Shown: positions 13,636-21,270 of the stretch, in pieces | How positions within the stretch are numbered: position 1 is the stretch's first letter | How the letters are laid out: each line of letters begins with the position of its first letter | Assembly: GCA_028713795.1 (NCBI GenBank) | Contig: JAQTNP010000001.1 | Span: 1-28,440, forward strand | Reading direction: 5' to 3' | DNA length: 28,440 nucleotides | Origin: Minisyncoccota bacterium | GTDB lineage: Bacteria > Patescibacteriota > Minisyncoccia > Minisyncoccales > PEYH01 | Notes under the pieces: generated by a model | Seen by the model: only the letters and a program-made list of their open reading frames with translations | Told to the model about the DNA's origin: nothing | Databases searched by the model: none | Position numbers and translations under genes: made by a program

Positions 13636-15396
13636 TTAACAATTATTTAATTTTATCTTTATGCGCCTAACTCCGACGCCAACAGCTTCTTCTTTTAATA
13701 TCTTAACACACTTTAATTCAGATATGTTATCCACATGAGGACCAGCGCATATCTCTTTTGAAAAATTACCGATAGAATATACATTTACAATCTCTGGGTA
13801 TTTCTCTTTAAAGAATGCCAAAGCTCCTGATTTGATTGCATCCTCATATTTCATTTCTTCTTTTTTCATTTCCAATCCTTCTTTAATCTTTTCATTGATT
13901 AAATTCTCAATCTTTTCTAATTCTTCTTTTTCCAGTTTTCTTTTAAAAGAAAAATCAAAACGTAATCTTTCAGGATTGATATCTGATCCCATTTGTTTTA
14001 CTTCTTCTCCTAAAATCTGCCTTAAAGCCTGATGCAAAAGATGGGTGGCGGTGTGTAGTTTTGTCATTTCTTTTCTATCCTTTTCATCTAAAACTATATC
14101 AATACCCAATCCTCCGAATTTTTTCTGGGCTCCTGCGCGAGAGATTTCTTGATGTTTCTTTTGTAAATCATCAAATTCTTTTAAATCAACATTAATATTT
14201 TTTTCTTTTGCTAATTCAATAGTCAATTCTATCGGAAAACCATATGATTCATATAGATAGAAGGCTTTTTCTGAATTAATAAAAGAAAGCTTTTCAAATT
14301 CTTTCAATCCTTTTTCCAATGTTTTCTCGAATTTAAGCTTTTCTTCGTCAATTACAGAAATTATTCTTTCTTTGCCTGCAATAATTTCTGGATAGATATC
14401 CTCATATATATCAAATATTTTTTCAAGAATTGAATTAAAATCTTTTAATCCGATATTTTTTGCATGTCTTATGGCTCTTCTTAATATTCTTCTTAATATG
14501 TATTCCCTATCATTTTTCCCGGGAAGAATTCCAGCTTCAATTAGAAACATTGCCGACTTTAGATGATCAGCAATAATTCTAAAAGAAGATTGGAAATCTT
14601 CATATTTTTTCCCGGAAACCTTTTCAATCTCTTTAATTATCCCATCAAACAGATCTGTCTCAAAAAGGATTGTCTTGCCCTGTAAGGCCATACAAAGGCG
14701 TTCTAGGCCCATTCCCGTATCAACTCCGTTCTGTTTTAAAGGAGTTAATTTCTTTCCCTTATCCTGATAGAATTCATTAAAAACAAGATTCCATATCTCT
14801 ACGTATCTTTTGCATGAACAATTAGGCAGGCATTTATCCCCTAAGGAGCAATTAATGCCTGTTAAATCATAATGGATTTCTGTTGTTGGTCCGCAAGGGC
14901 CTTCGTTTCCTGTTGGCCCCCAGAAATTATCTTCCCTTGAAAATCCAATCATCCTATCTTCAGAAATTCCCAATTCCTTCCATATTTTTATCGATTCTTC
15001 ATCTTTTTCTACATCCTTATCCCCTTTAAAATATGTAATCCATATCCTATCCTTTGGAAGTTTTAATGTATCAATTAAAAATTCATATGCGTATTGGATT
15101 GCTTCCTTTTTGAAATATTGTCCAAAAGTAAAATTACCGAGCATTTCAAAAAAAGTAAGATGGTTTACATCTCCCACATTATCAATATCAGAAGTGCGCA
15201 TGCATTTCTGGCATGTTGTAACCATATTCCCATATGGAGATTTTTCTCCCAAGAAATATGGCTTGAATTGCTGCATCCCAGCAGTAGTAAAAAGCACTGA
15301 TTCATCTGTAGGAATTAAAGAAGAGGCCTTCACTTCTTTATGCCCCTTAGATACAAAAAAATCTAAGAATGCTTTTCTCGTATCAAAAGAATTCAT
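13636..15396 (-). CDS. alaS: Alanyl-tRNA synthetase, short form lacking the C-terminal C-Ala domain
   Basis: Charges tRNA-Ala; catalytic and editing parts are both visible in 586 aa, against about 870 in most bacteria. The class II core shows FFEMLGNFTFGQYFK, WGPTGNEGPCGPTTEIHYD and GVDTGMGLERL. The editing domain keeps the zinc-type ligands: His448 and His452 (HTATH), then Cys550 and His554 (CAGPH). The protein ends shortly after GVGVRRIK, exactly where the linker to the oligomerisation and C-Ala domain would begin. The downstream sequence is a different gene, so this is a natural end and not a frameshift. It has its own extended -10 promoter and starts a separate transcript. Confidence 0.95.
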   Translation of the reverse strand: MNSFDTRKAFLDFFVSKGHKEVKASSLIPTDESVLFTTAGMQQFKPYFLGEKSPYGNMVTTCQKCMRTSDIDNVGDVNHLTFFEMLGNFTFGQYFKKEAIQYAYEFLIDTLKLPKDRIWITYFKGDKDVEKDEESIKIWKELGISEDRMIGFSREDNFWGPTGNEGPCGPTTEIHYDLTGINCSLGDKCLPNCSCKRYVEIWNLVFNEFYQDKGKKLTPLKQNGVDTGMGLERLCMALQGKTILFETDLFDGIIKEIEKVSGKKYEDFQSSFRIIADHLKSAMFLIEAGILPGKNDREYILRRILRRAIRHAKNIGLKDFNSILEKIFDIYEDIYPEIIAGKERIISVIDEEKLKFEKTLEKGLKEFEKLSFINSEKAFYLYESYGFPIELTIELAKEKNINVDLKEFDDLQKKHQEISRAGAQKKFGGLGIDIVLDEKDRKEMTKLHTATHLLHQALRQILGEEVKQMGSDINPERLRFDFSFKRKLEKEELEKIENLINEKIKEGLEMKKEEMKYEDAIKSGALAFFKEKYPEIVNVYSIGNFSKEICAGPHVDNISELKCVKILKEEAVGVGVRRIKIKLNNC

Positions 15397-15414
15397 ATAT
15401 CTTAATCTTTATGT

Positions 15415-15423
15415 ATTATATCA
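15415..15423 (-). promoter_or_regulatory. Extended -10 promoter of alaS
   Basis: On the minus strand TGATATAAT (TG at 15422-15423, TATAAT at 15415-15420) is a perfect extended -10. No good -35 is present at the right distance, where the T tract of the preceding terminator lies. The transcription start would be close to 15408, leaving a leader of about 12 nt. Confidence 0.7.
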
Positions 15424-15433
15424 CCTTTTGATA

Positions 15434-15487
15434 AAAGAAAAAGGCCGCAGCACACACTTCTTACAGTAGCATGCACGGCCGTCTTTT
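15434..15487 (-). terminator. Intrinsic terminator after the GC-rich membrane protein gene
   Basis: GGCCG (15443-15447) pairs with CGGCC (15476-15480), with further partial pairing inside (GTGC with GCAC-like segments). On the minus strand the stem is followed by TTTTTCTTTT, and on the plus strand by TCTTTTT, so it may work in both directions. It starts about 20 nt after the gene stop at 15509. Confidence 0.75.
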
Positions 15488-15508
15488 TCCGAGTTGGATC
15501 TTCGCGCT

Positions 15509-15916
15509 CTAGCGACGCTTCCGATTTGTGTTACGAGCATCGGCTATCTCTTCCTTCCGCTTGTTACGCATTCCCCGATCCCAGAAAAGCAGGAATGCGC
15601 CTCCGATCACGGCAGCTAACGGAATCAGCCATCCTTCAAGGGCGGACTGATGCTTGAAGGCCAGAGATGATGCGATGTAGGCAATGGCTCCCACGTCCAT
15701 CCAGAAAGCGATAAACCAGTATTGATACTTCTTAGCTTTTGCCCAGGCAGTCAATGGCAAGATCCACACCACCAGAATTGCCAAAGCTACCAGCTGATCG
15801 ATGTGATTATGTCGATACAGCCCGTATCCGCTGATCGCGCTAGCGCAAATATAGAAAATGAATCCGAACCAGCGCGCCCTTCTCAGGTCTGCCTTCCAAT
15901 CATAGCTCTTCTTCAC
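15509..15916 (-). CDS. Hypothetical four-helix membrane protein, GC-rich
   Basis: A 135-aa protein that I do not recognise. Four hydrophobic segments lie at about residues 17-35, 39-59, 65-87 and 94-114, followed by a strongly basic C-terminus (RNKRKEE to NRKRR), which suggests an N-in, C-in small membrane protein. It starts with GTG behind a textbook Shine-Dalgarno GAGGAGGG with 5-nt spacing, unlike the surrounding genes. It is visibly richer in GC than its neighbours and uses CGN arginine codons. It sits between map and the alaS promoter with its own terminator, splitting the common map-infA neighbourhood. The features point to recent acquisition; the function is unknown. Confidence 0.75.
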   Translation of the reverse strand: MKKSYDWKADLRRARWFGFIFYICASAISGYGLYRHNHIDQLVALAILVVWILPLTAWAKAKKYQYWFIAFWMDVGAIAYIASSLAFKHQSALEGWLIPLAAVIGGAFLLFWDRGMRNKRKEEIADARNTNRKRR

Positions 15917-15921
15917 GATAT

Positions 15922-15929
15922 CCCTCCTC
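15922..15929 (-). promoter_or_regulatory. Strong Shine-Dalgarno site that fixes the GTG start
   Basis: On the minus strand GAGGAGGG is 5 nt upstream of GTG at 15916. It decides the start of the membrane protein and stands out because nearly all native genes here lack such a site. Confidence 0.8.
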
Positions 15930-15948
15930 GTCTTAAGTTCTACCTATC

Positions 15949-15977
15949 CTTCTATCACAAAGCCATATATTATTCAA
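15949..15977 (-). promoter_or_regulatory. Weak promoter candidate of the GC-rich membrane protein gene
   Basis: On the minus strand TTGAAT (15972-15977), a 17-nt spacer ending in TGA and TAGAAG (15949-15954) each match the consensus at four of six positions. The -35 overlaps the end of map. The spacer end TTTGTGATA is shared with the Nudix promoter. The gene may also be read from the upstream operon. Confidence 0.35.
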
Positions 15978-16725
15978 TCTCAGTCAAGACCCTGCTCCCA
16001 TTCTTCGTGATTGCAATTGTATGCTCAAAATGGGCAACTAAAGAGTTGTCCATAGTGTAGTATGCAAAACCGTCTTTTCCTAATTTAATATGTTCTGTTC
16101 CCGCGCTAACCATTGGCTCAACGCATAAAACCATTCCTTCTTTTAAAACCGGCCCTGTACCCCTGGAGCCATAATTAAGGATTTCAGGGTCTTCATGCAA
16201 CTCCTTTCCTATCCCATGCCCGCATAGCTCTTTAATTACGAATAGGCCTCTTTTACTTACATATCTCTCAATAGTATTCCCAATATCCCCTATTGTATTT
16301 CCAGGCCTCATCTTTTTTATCGCTCTTTTCAATGCCTTTTTTGCAACCCTGATCAATCTTGCTTTTTCTTCATCAATCTCCCCTATCCCAATAGTAATAG
16401 CCATATCGGTGAATAGCCCCTCATATTGTATTCCCAGATCTAAAGACAGAATATCTCCATTCTGCAAGATATATTCTCCGGGTATTCCATGGACAATCAT
16501 ATCATTAGGAGAGGCACATAAAGCAGCAGGATATCTATTATGCCCTAAAAATGCAGGCTTGGCATTATTTTTTTTAATCAAATCTCTTGCTTTTAATTCC
16601 AAATCAGAAAGTTTTGTCCCAACTTTTGCTTCCAATCTTACTTCATTTAAAATTTTAGCCAGGATCTTTCCACCCCTGGCCATAATTTCTATCTGTTCTT
16701 TTGTTTTTAAGGAAATATTATTCAT
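15970..16725 (-). CDS. map: Methionine aminopeptidase, type I
   Basis: Removes the N-terminal Met from new proteins at the ribosome. All metal and catalytic residues of the pita-bread fold are visible: His79 (VHGIPG), Asp96 and Asp107 (LDLGIQYEGLFTD), His170 (CGHGIGKELHE), Glu203 (CVEPMV) and Glu234 (FEHTIAIT). The 251-aa length is that of the short type Ia form, without the N-terminal zinc finger. It overlaps adk by four bases (ATGA), giving the classic secY-adk-map order. The infA gene that usually follows lies 3.6 kb further on behind an insertion. Confidence 0.97.
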   Translation of the reverse strand: MNNISLKTKEQIEIMARGGKILAKILNEVRLEAKVGTKLSDLELKARDLIKKNNAKPAFLGHNRYPAALCASPNDMIVHGIPGEYILQNGDILSLDLGIQYEGLFTDMAITIGIGEIDEEKARLIRVAKKALKRAIKKMRPGNTIGDIGNTIERYVSKRGLFVIKELCGHGIGKELHEDPEILNYGSRGTGPVLKEGMVLCVEPMVSAGTEHIKLGKDGFAYYTMDNSLVAHFEHTIAITKNGSRVLTEIE

Positions 16726-17429
16726 TTTAAATCTAAGGCCTTCAAAATATTATTAAATATGACAGAGGGTGCTGGAGCAGCGCTAATTGTTTTTACAAAA
16801 TATTTGTTTTTCTTTAAATAATCAACAACAGGCATTGTCCTGTTCTTGTATTCCTGCAGCCTTACCTTTATGCTTTCGGGATCATCTAGTCCTTTTCTTT
16901 CTACCAACTTAGATCCGTCTAGAGGACAGGTTTTTAAATGCTTTGTATCATTATTGTAAAGAATAGGATGCCTCATTAATGTACAGATCATTCTATGAGA
17001 ATTTCTATACATTGTATCTTCCGGCTTTAAGGTTAAATAAATAGTTTTAATATTTTTCTTTTGATATAATTTTTCCAAAACTGGCATGACATTTTCTGCC
17101 TCATATAGGGTTCTAGGGGTTCCGGCTAAAACAATGCCTTGATTAGAGGCAGCTACTTTTTCAAATATTGATTTGCCCCAAGAAGATATTAATTCTGGGC
17201 TTATTAAAATTCCAGTCAGCCATCTTTTCTTTTCTTCTAGCAATGGATATTTCTTACCATTCAAGACCTCACACTCTCCTTTTTTGGCATTCATTACCTT
17301 GGCCTCAATTATTTTAGATGGTTCATAATAGTATAGTCCAAACTTATCAACTAAAAGAAGGGCCTGCGTTCCCTTTCCTGACCCAGGAGGACCCATAATA
17401 ATTACAACTGGTTTATTACACTTAACCAT
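16722..17429 (-). CDS. adk: Adenylate-kinase-family NMP kinase with altered NMP-binding site
   Basis: By position between secY and map this is Adk, which interconverts ATP+AMP and 2 ADP. The P-loop GPPGSGKGTQ (13-22), LID arginines (Arg142, Arg146) and the DDPESIKVRL segment are intact. However, the AMP site is unusual when aligned to E. coli Adk: Thr31 becomes Pro37, Arg36 becomes Glu42, the DGFPR motif is AGTPR (102-106, Asp84 lost), and Gln92 becomes Glu110. The LID zinc site keeps Cys149, Cys168 and Asp171, with the second ligand replaced in CTLM. At 235 aa it is slightly long. It may use another NMP or be a divergent CPR Adk. TGA stop. Confidence 0.82.
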   Translation of the reverse strand: MVKCNKPVVIIMGPPGSGKGTQALLLVDKFGLYYYEPSKIIEAKVMNAKKGECEVLNGKKYPLLEEKKRWLTGILISPELISSWGKSIFEKVAASNQGIVLAGTPRTLYEAENVMPVLEKLYQKKNIKTIYLTLKPEDTMYRNSHRMICTLMRHPILYNNDTKHLKTCPLDGSKLVERKGLDDPESIKVRLQEYKNRTMPVVDYLKKNKYFVKTISAAPAPSVIFNNILKALDLK

Positions 17430-17431
17430 AG

Positions 17432-18700
17432 CTATATCTTTTCGTATTCTCTCATCTGCAATTGAGAGTTGATTTGTTTAATAGTATCTAATACAACAGA
17501 TACGATAATCAAAACAGATGTTCCTCCTAACAAGAAACTAAATGAGGTAATATTAGTCAATCCTTCAATAATTGAAGGCAATACGGCAATTAAAGCTAGA
17601 AATAATGCTCCGATAAACAAAACTCTATGCAATATGAATGCAATATATTTTGCAGTTGACGGACCTGGCCTAATTCCGGGCACAAATCCTCCCATTTTCT
17701 GCAGGTTCTCAGAAATTGATTTGGGATCAAAGGTAACCATCGTATAAAAGAATGTAAAGGCAAATACAAGGGCAAAATACATAATTCCGTGGCTCCAGCC
17801 ATTGGAAAAGAAATTAGAAATATTTTGGGCTATTCCAGATCCCTTTCCGATAAAATTAGTGACCATTCCAGGAATCATTAATATGGACATAGCAAAAATG
17901 ATAGGGATAACTCCAGCGGGATTAATGTTCATTGGAAGATAGGTAGAAACTCCTCCATACATCTTGTTCCCCCTAACTCTTTTAGCATATGAAACAGGTA
18001 TATTTCTCCTGCCCTCAGTGATCAAAACAACGCCAAAGACGATTATAACAATGGCTGCTATAAAGAAAAGATAGGCGGGCAGCTGATCTCTAGTCCCTCC
18101 CCTGATAGCTTCTAGAATGCTAATTGGAAATCTTGCCACTATGCCGGCAAAGATTAATAGAGATACTCCGTTTCCAATCCCCTTTTCAGTAATTAATTCT
18201 CCCAGCCACATTAAAAACACGCTTCCAGCGGTAACAGTAATTATTGAAGTCAGCAAGGTCAGGCCGGAATCAATGGAAATAGCTCCCTGGCTTTTAAACA
18301 AAGTAAGCATTCCATATGCTTCCATGGCTGCCAATGGAATAGTGGCAATCCTAGCATACTGGTTAAATTTCTTTCTTCCCGCTTCCCCTTCTTCTTTATA
18401 CATCTTTTGCAAAGAAGGAAAAATTAAAGTCAGCAATTCAAAAATGATAATTGCGGTAATGTATGGACCCAAGCCAAGCATGGCAATGGAAATGGTAGAT
18501 AATGCTCCTCCAGATAATACATTGGCAAATCCTAATGCCTGGAATTTATTAAAAAATTCAGCCAAATAGGTAGTATCTACCCCTGGCATAGGGATGCCAG
18601 ACATAATCCTGAATACGACAAAAAGCAAAAGGATAAAAAATATCTTTTTCCTTAAGTCCTTTATCTTAAAAATTTGAGTAAATTGATTTAGAAGTGCCAT
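17432..18700 (-). CDS. secY: Preprotein translocase channel SecY
   Basis: Core of the SecYEG channel that exports or inserts proteins at the inner membrane. At 422 aa with about ten hydrophobic helices it is typical. The family landmarks are FRIMSGIPMPGVD after the first helix, GLGPYITAIIIFELL in helix 2 and the basic cytoplasmic loops (YAKRVRGNKMYGG, then LPMNINPAGVIPIIFA), which contact the ribosome and SecA. It is 3 nt after rplO and 2 nt before adk, in the normal spc operon order. Confidence 0.97.
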   Translation of the reverse strand: MALLNQFTQIFKIKDLRKKIFFILLLFVVFRIMSGIPMPGVDTTYLAEFFNKFQALGFANVLSGGALSTISIAMLGLGPYITAIIIFELLTLIFPSLQKMYKEEGEAGRKKFNQYARIATIPLAAMEAYGMLTLFKSQGAISIDSGLTLLTSIITVTAGSVFLMWLGELITEKGIGNGVSLLIFAGIVARFPISILEAIRGGTRDQLPAYLFFIAAIVIIVFGVVLITEGRRNIPVSYAKRVRGNKMYGGVSTYLPMNINPAGVIPIIFAMSILMIPGMVTNFIGKGSGIAQNISNFFSNGWSHGIMYFALVFAFTFFYTMVTFDPKSISENLQKMGGFVPGIRPGPSTAKYIAFILHRVLFIGALFLALIAVLPSIIEGLTNITSFSFLLGGTSVLIIVSVVLDTIKQINSQLQMREYEKI

Positions 18701-18703
18701 AAA

Positions 18704-19267
18704 CTATTTTTTAGTTTTAGCTTTTTTTGGTTTTTCAACTTTCTTCTCAACTTTCTTTTCTTCTTTTTTTACTTCTGTCTTTTCTTTCTTTATTCTTTTT
18801 TTCTTTTCTTTGACTACTGGCTCTTTAATCTTTAAAGTGTTGGCCTTGCCCCCTGCTTTTTCAATCTTTTCCTTTGCTTTATTGGAATACAAGCAATCAT
18901 TAATAGTTAAATTCTTTTTAATATCTCCTTTGGCTAAAATCTTTACAACCAATACCCTTCCTAAAGGATTTTTTACAATTCCTTTTTCTATCAAATCCTT
19001 TGGAAATATATTGGCTCCTTCTTCAAACTTCTTTTCAATGGTAGACAAATCAACAATAGCCGGCTTGTAATTCAAAGAGTTAAATTTATACCCCCTTAAT
19101 TTAGGATATCTCTTTATCACGCTTCTGACAATTGGAGGAAGTTTTCTCCCGGATCTGGCATTCTGTCCCTTTAATCCTTTCCCAGAATATGTTCCCTTTA
19201 TTCCGCCCCTTCCAACTCTTTTTTTACTCTTCCTTTTTGTCTTCGGTTTTAATTGGTGGATTTGCAT
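18704..19267 (-). CDS. rplO: 50S ribosomal protein L15 with charged C-terminal tail
   Basis: Late-assembly 50S protein. It starts QIHQLKPKTKRKSKKRVGRGG, the normal L15 N-terminus that threads into rRNA, followed by GTYSGKGLKGQNARSG. The core ends near residue 145; after it comes a tail of about 40 residues made almost only of Lys, Glu, Val and Thr (KEEKKVEKKVEKPKKAK). The start codon lies inside rpsE, an overlap of 44 nt, and is supported by the match to the family N-terminus. The rpmD (L30) gene that normally sits between rpsE and rplO is missing. Confidence 0.95.
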   Translation of the reverse strand: MQIHQLKPKTKRKSKKRVGRGGIKGTYSGKGLKGQNARSGRKLPPIVRSVIKRYPKLRGYKFNSLNYKPAIVDLSTIEKKFEEGANIFPKDLIEKGIVKNPLGRVLVVKILAKGDIKKNLTINDCLYSNKAKEKIEKAGGKANTLKIKEPVVKEKKKRIKKEKTEVKKEEKKVEKKVEKPKKAKTKK

Positions 19268-19748
19268 TTTTCCCTTTTACTTTTAATTGTTTTAAGGCCT
19301 TTACAGTAGCTCCGGCATTATTCAACTTATTCCTTGTTGATCCTAAAATCTTTGAGGAGATATCTTTAATCCCTGCTAATTGGCAGATTACCCTAACAGT
19401 TCCTCCTGCAACCAATCCCCTTCCTTTTCTCTGAGGTCTCAAAAGTATCTCTGCGGCTCCAAACTTAGCATATGTTTCATGAGGAATAGTATCATTTAAA
19501 ATTGGCACGTCAAACACATTCTTTCTGGCTGATTTCTCTGCTTTTTCTACTGCCTGGGCTACATCCTGTCCTTTTCCTGAGCCAACTCCGATCTTTCCCT
19601 TTCTGTTTCCTACAACCATAATAGCTCTGAATCTTAAAGTTTTTCCTCCAGAAGTAACCTTAGTTACTCTCCCAATCTCCAAAACCTCTGAGTCAAACTC
19701 TGATTTTTTCTCCTGAAATTTATTTGGTCTGTCTTTTTTTGAAAACAT
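19224..19748 (-). CDS. rpsE: 30S ribosomal protein S5
   Basis: S5 helps decoding fidelity at the mRNA entrance of the 30S subunit. The double-stranded RNA-binding-like N-terminal domain has VTKVTSGGKTLRFRAIMVVGN and KIGVGSGKGQDVAQAVEKA; the second domain has HETYAKFGAAEILLRPQRKG and RVICQLAGIKDISSK. The 174-aa length is standard, with a short charged tail (KTEDKKEE). The last 44 nt also encode the start of L15. It is 2 nt after rplR. Confidence 0.96.
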   Translation of the reverse strand: MFSKKDRPNKFQEKKSEFDSEVLEIGRVTKVTSGGKTLRFRAIMVVGNRKGKIGVGSGKGQDVAQAVEKAEKSARKNVFDVPILNDTIPHETYAKFGAAEILLRPQRKGRGLVAGGTVRVICQLAGIKDISSKILGSTRNKLNNAGATVKALKQLKVKGKNANPPIKTEDKKEE

Positions 19749-19750
19749 GT

Positions 19751-20134
19751 TTAAAATTTTAATCCTGTTCTGGCTCCCTCAGCCAAGGCCTTTATCCTTC
19801 CATGATACTGGTATCCTCCTCTATCGAAAACAACCTCTGAGATTCCTTTTTCTTTGGCTAAAGATGCAATCTTTTCTCCCACCTCAAAAGACAATGCAAT
19901 CTTTCCTTTTATTTCTTTCCCTTCTTTATCCTTAACAGATTTTTTGGTTTTAATATCAAAGTCGCTTACAACTCCAATTATTTTCTTAGCAGCATCATCT
20001 ATCAGTTGAGCATAGATATGCTGATTGGATCTGAATATGCAAAGGCGAGGCCTTTTAGCATTTCCTGAAATCTTTGCCCTTATCCTTTTATGCCTTCTTA
20101 TCCTATGTTCAGTTTTTAAAAAAGTTTTTTCCAT
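19751..20134 (-). CDS. rplR: 50S ribosomal protein L18
   Basis: Binds 5S rRNA together with L5 and helps it dock to the 50S. It has RRHKRIRAKISGNAKRPRL at the N-terminus, RSNQHIYAQLIDD, and the C-terminal VVFDRGGYQYHGRIKALAEGAR signature. The 127-aa length is usual, with a small charged loop (KTKKSVKDKEGKEIKGK) in the middle. It is 2 nt after rplF and 2 nt before rpsE. Confidence 0.96.
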   Translation of the reverse strand: MEKTFLKTEHRIRRHKRIRAKISGNAKRPRLCIFRSNQHIYAQLIDDAAKKIIGVVSDFDIKTKKSVKDKEGKEIKGKIALSFEVGEKIASLAKEKGISEVVFDRGGYQYHGRIKALAEGARTGLKF

Positions 20135-20136
20135 AA

Positions 20137-20679
20137 TTATGCAGTAGCTGTGGCTTTCTTGCCAAGCTTTCTCCTAATTTTTTCCCCGGCATACCTGATT
20201 CCCTTTCCTTTATATGGTTCTGGAGGTCTGATCTTTCTAATTTGGGCGGCAATCTCTCCAACCATCTTTTTATCAGCTCCAGAAACTGTAATCACATTCT
20301 TTGTAACATTAAACTCTATTCCTTGCGGCTTCTCAACCTTTACGGGATGAGAAAATCCGACTTCAACAATCAAATTAGAACCTTCAATATTTGCCTTATA
20401 CCCTACTCCTTCTATCTCTAATTTCTTTTCAAATCCTGAATGAACTCCGTTAACGGCATTGGCAATCAAGGCTCTCATTGAACCCCACAAAGCAGAAGTT
20501 TCTTTTTCTAAAGAAATTGGACTTAAGACAATCTGATTGTCTTTCATTTCAATCTTTACCTCAGGCCTGGTTTTTAAAGTAATCTCTCCTTTTGGCCCCT
20601 TAACAACAACTCTTCCTTCTTCCAAGGAAACATTCACTCCTGAGGGTATATCAATTGGTTTTTTTCCTATTCTAGACAT
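20137..20679 (-). CDS. rplF: 50S ribosomal protein L6
   Basis: Sits near the sarcin-ricin loop and factor-binding site of the 50S. It begins SRIGKKPIDIPSGV, continues with VVKGPKGEIT and ALIANAVNGVHSGFEKKLEI, and closes with IRKIRPPEPYKGKGIRYAGE, the conserved C-terminal signature. The 180-aa length is standard. It lies 4 nt after rpsH. Confidence 0.97.
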   Translation of the reverse strand: MSRIGKKPIDIPSGVNVSLEEGRVVVKGPKGEITLKTRPEVKIEMKDNQIVLSPISLEKETSALWGSMRALIANAVNGVHSGFEKKLEIEGVGYKANIEGSNLIVEVGFSHPVKVEKPQGIEFNVTKNVITVSGADKKMVGEIAAQIRKIRPPEPYKGKGIRYAGEKIRRKLGKKATATA

Positions 20680-20683
20680 ATGT

Positions 20684-21073
20684 TTACCAAATCTGACAAA
20701 TTACTTCTCCTCCAAGACCTTTTTTATGCGCTTCTTTGACAGTCATTAAACCTTGCGAAGTAGAAACAATCTTTAATCCGTATCCAGCTCTTTTCAAGAT
20801 ATCATGCTTTCCTGAATATATCCTCCTAGAAGGCTTAGAAATTCTTTTTATTTCTTTAATTAAAGGTTCCTTTCCTTCATATTTTAAATTAAGCTTCAAG
20901 ATCTTATTTGTCTTTTTAAACTTTTTCTCTATCTTATCAATCAGCCCTTCTTTATTTAAAATATCGGCAATCTGATATTTAATCTTGGAATATGGCAAAT
21001 CAACTGACGGGGCTCCCACAGCTTGCGCATTCTTTATTCTTACAAACATGTCGCTTATTGGATCTGTATGCAT
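20684..21073 (-). CDS. rpsH: 30S ribosomal protein S8
   Basis: Central-domain 16S binder; in E. coli it also represses the spc operon by binding the rplE leader. The sequence shows DPISDMFVRIKNAQ at the N-terminus, SKPSRRIYSG in the middle and the C-terminal GLKIVSTSQGLMTVKEAHKKGLGGEVICQIW block. At 129 aa it is normal. It starts 10 nt after the zinc S14 gene. Confidence 0.97.
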   Translation of the reverse strand: MHTDPISDMFVRIKNAQAVGAPSVDLPYSKIKYQIADILNKEGLIDKIEKKFKKTNKILKLNLKYEGKEPLIKEIKRISKPSRRIYSGKHDILKRAGYGLKIVSTSQGLMTVKEAHKKGLGGEVICQIW

Positions 21074-21083
21074 ATTATTAAAA

Positions 21084-21269
21084 TTACCAACTGGCTTTTC
21101 TTACTCCCGGCAACAAACCTTTATTAGCTAGTTCCCTGAAGCAAATCCTGCACAAACCAAAATCCCTGATAAAAGCATGCTTTCTGCCACAGCGAAAACA
21201 TCTATTCTCTTTTCTTGAGCTGAATTTTGGTTTTCTTTTTGCTTTTGCTATTTTTGCTTCTGTTGCCAT
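21084..21269 (-). CDS. rpsZ: 30S ribosomal protein S14, short zinc-binding type Z
   Basis: The 61-aa S14 of the C+ type. Two zinc pairs, CFRCGR and CRICF, flank KHAFIRDFGL, followed by the C-terminal ANKGLLPGVRKASW. It lies in the head of the 30S near the A site. It is 1 nt after rplE and in the standard spc position. The longer non-zinc S14 is not in the window. Confidence 0.97.
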   Translation of the reverse strand: MATEAKIAKAKRKPKFSSRKENRCFRCGRKHAFIRDFGLCRICFRELANKGLLPGVRKASW

Positions 21270-21270
21270 A

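Noticed and set aside
13631..13642. TTG at 13642 as start of the baseplate-J-like gene
   Set aside because: It overlaps the alaS stop and an ATG lies only four codons later; the ATG at 13630 is simpler.
16722..16725. Alternative genetic code with TGA as Gly or Trp
   Set aside because: TGA ends adk and holB at the right place with a neighbouring ATG (ATGA overlaps), so TGA is a stop here.
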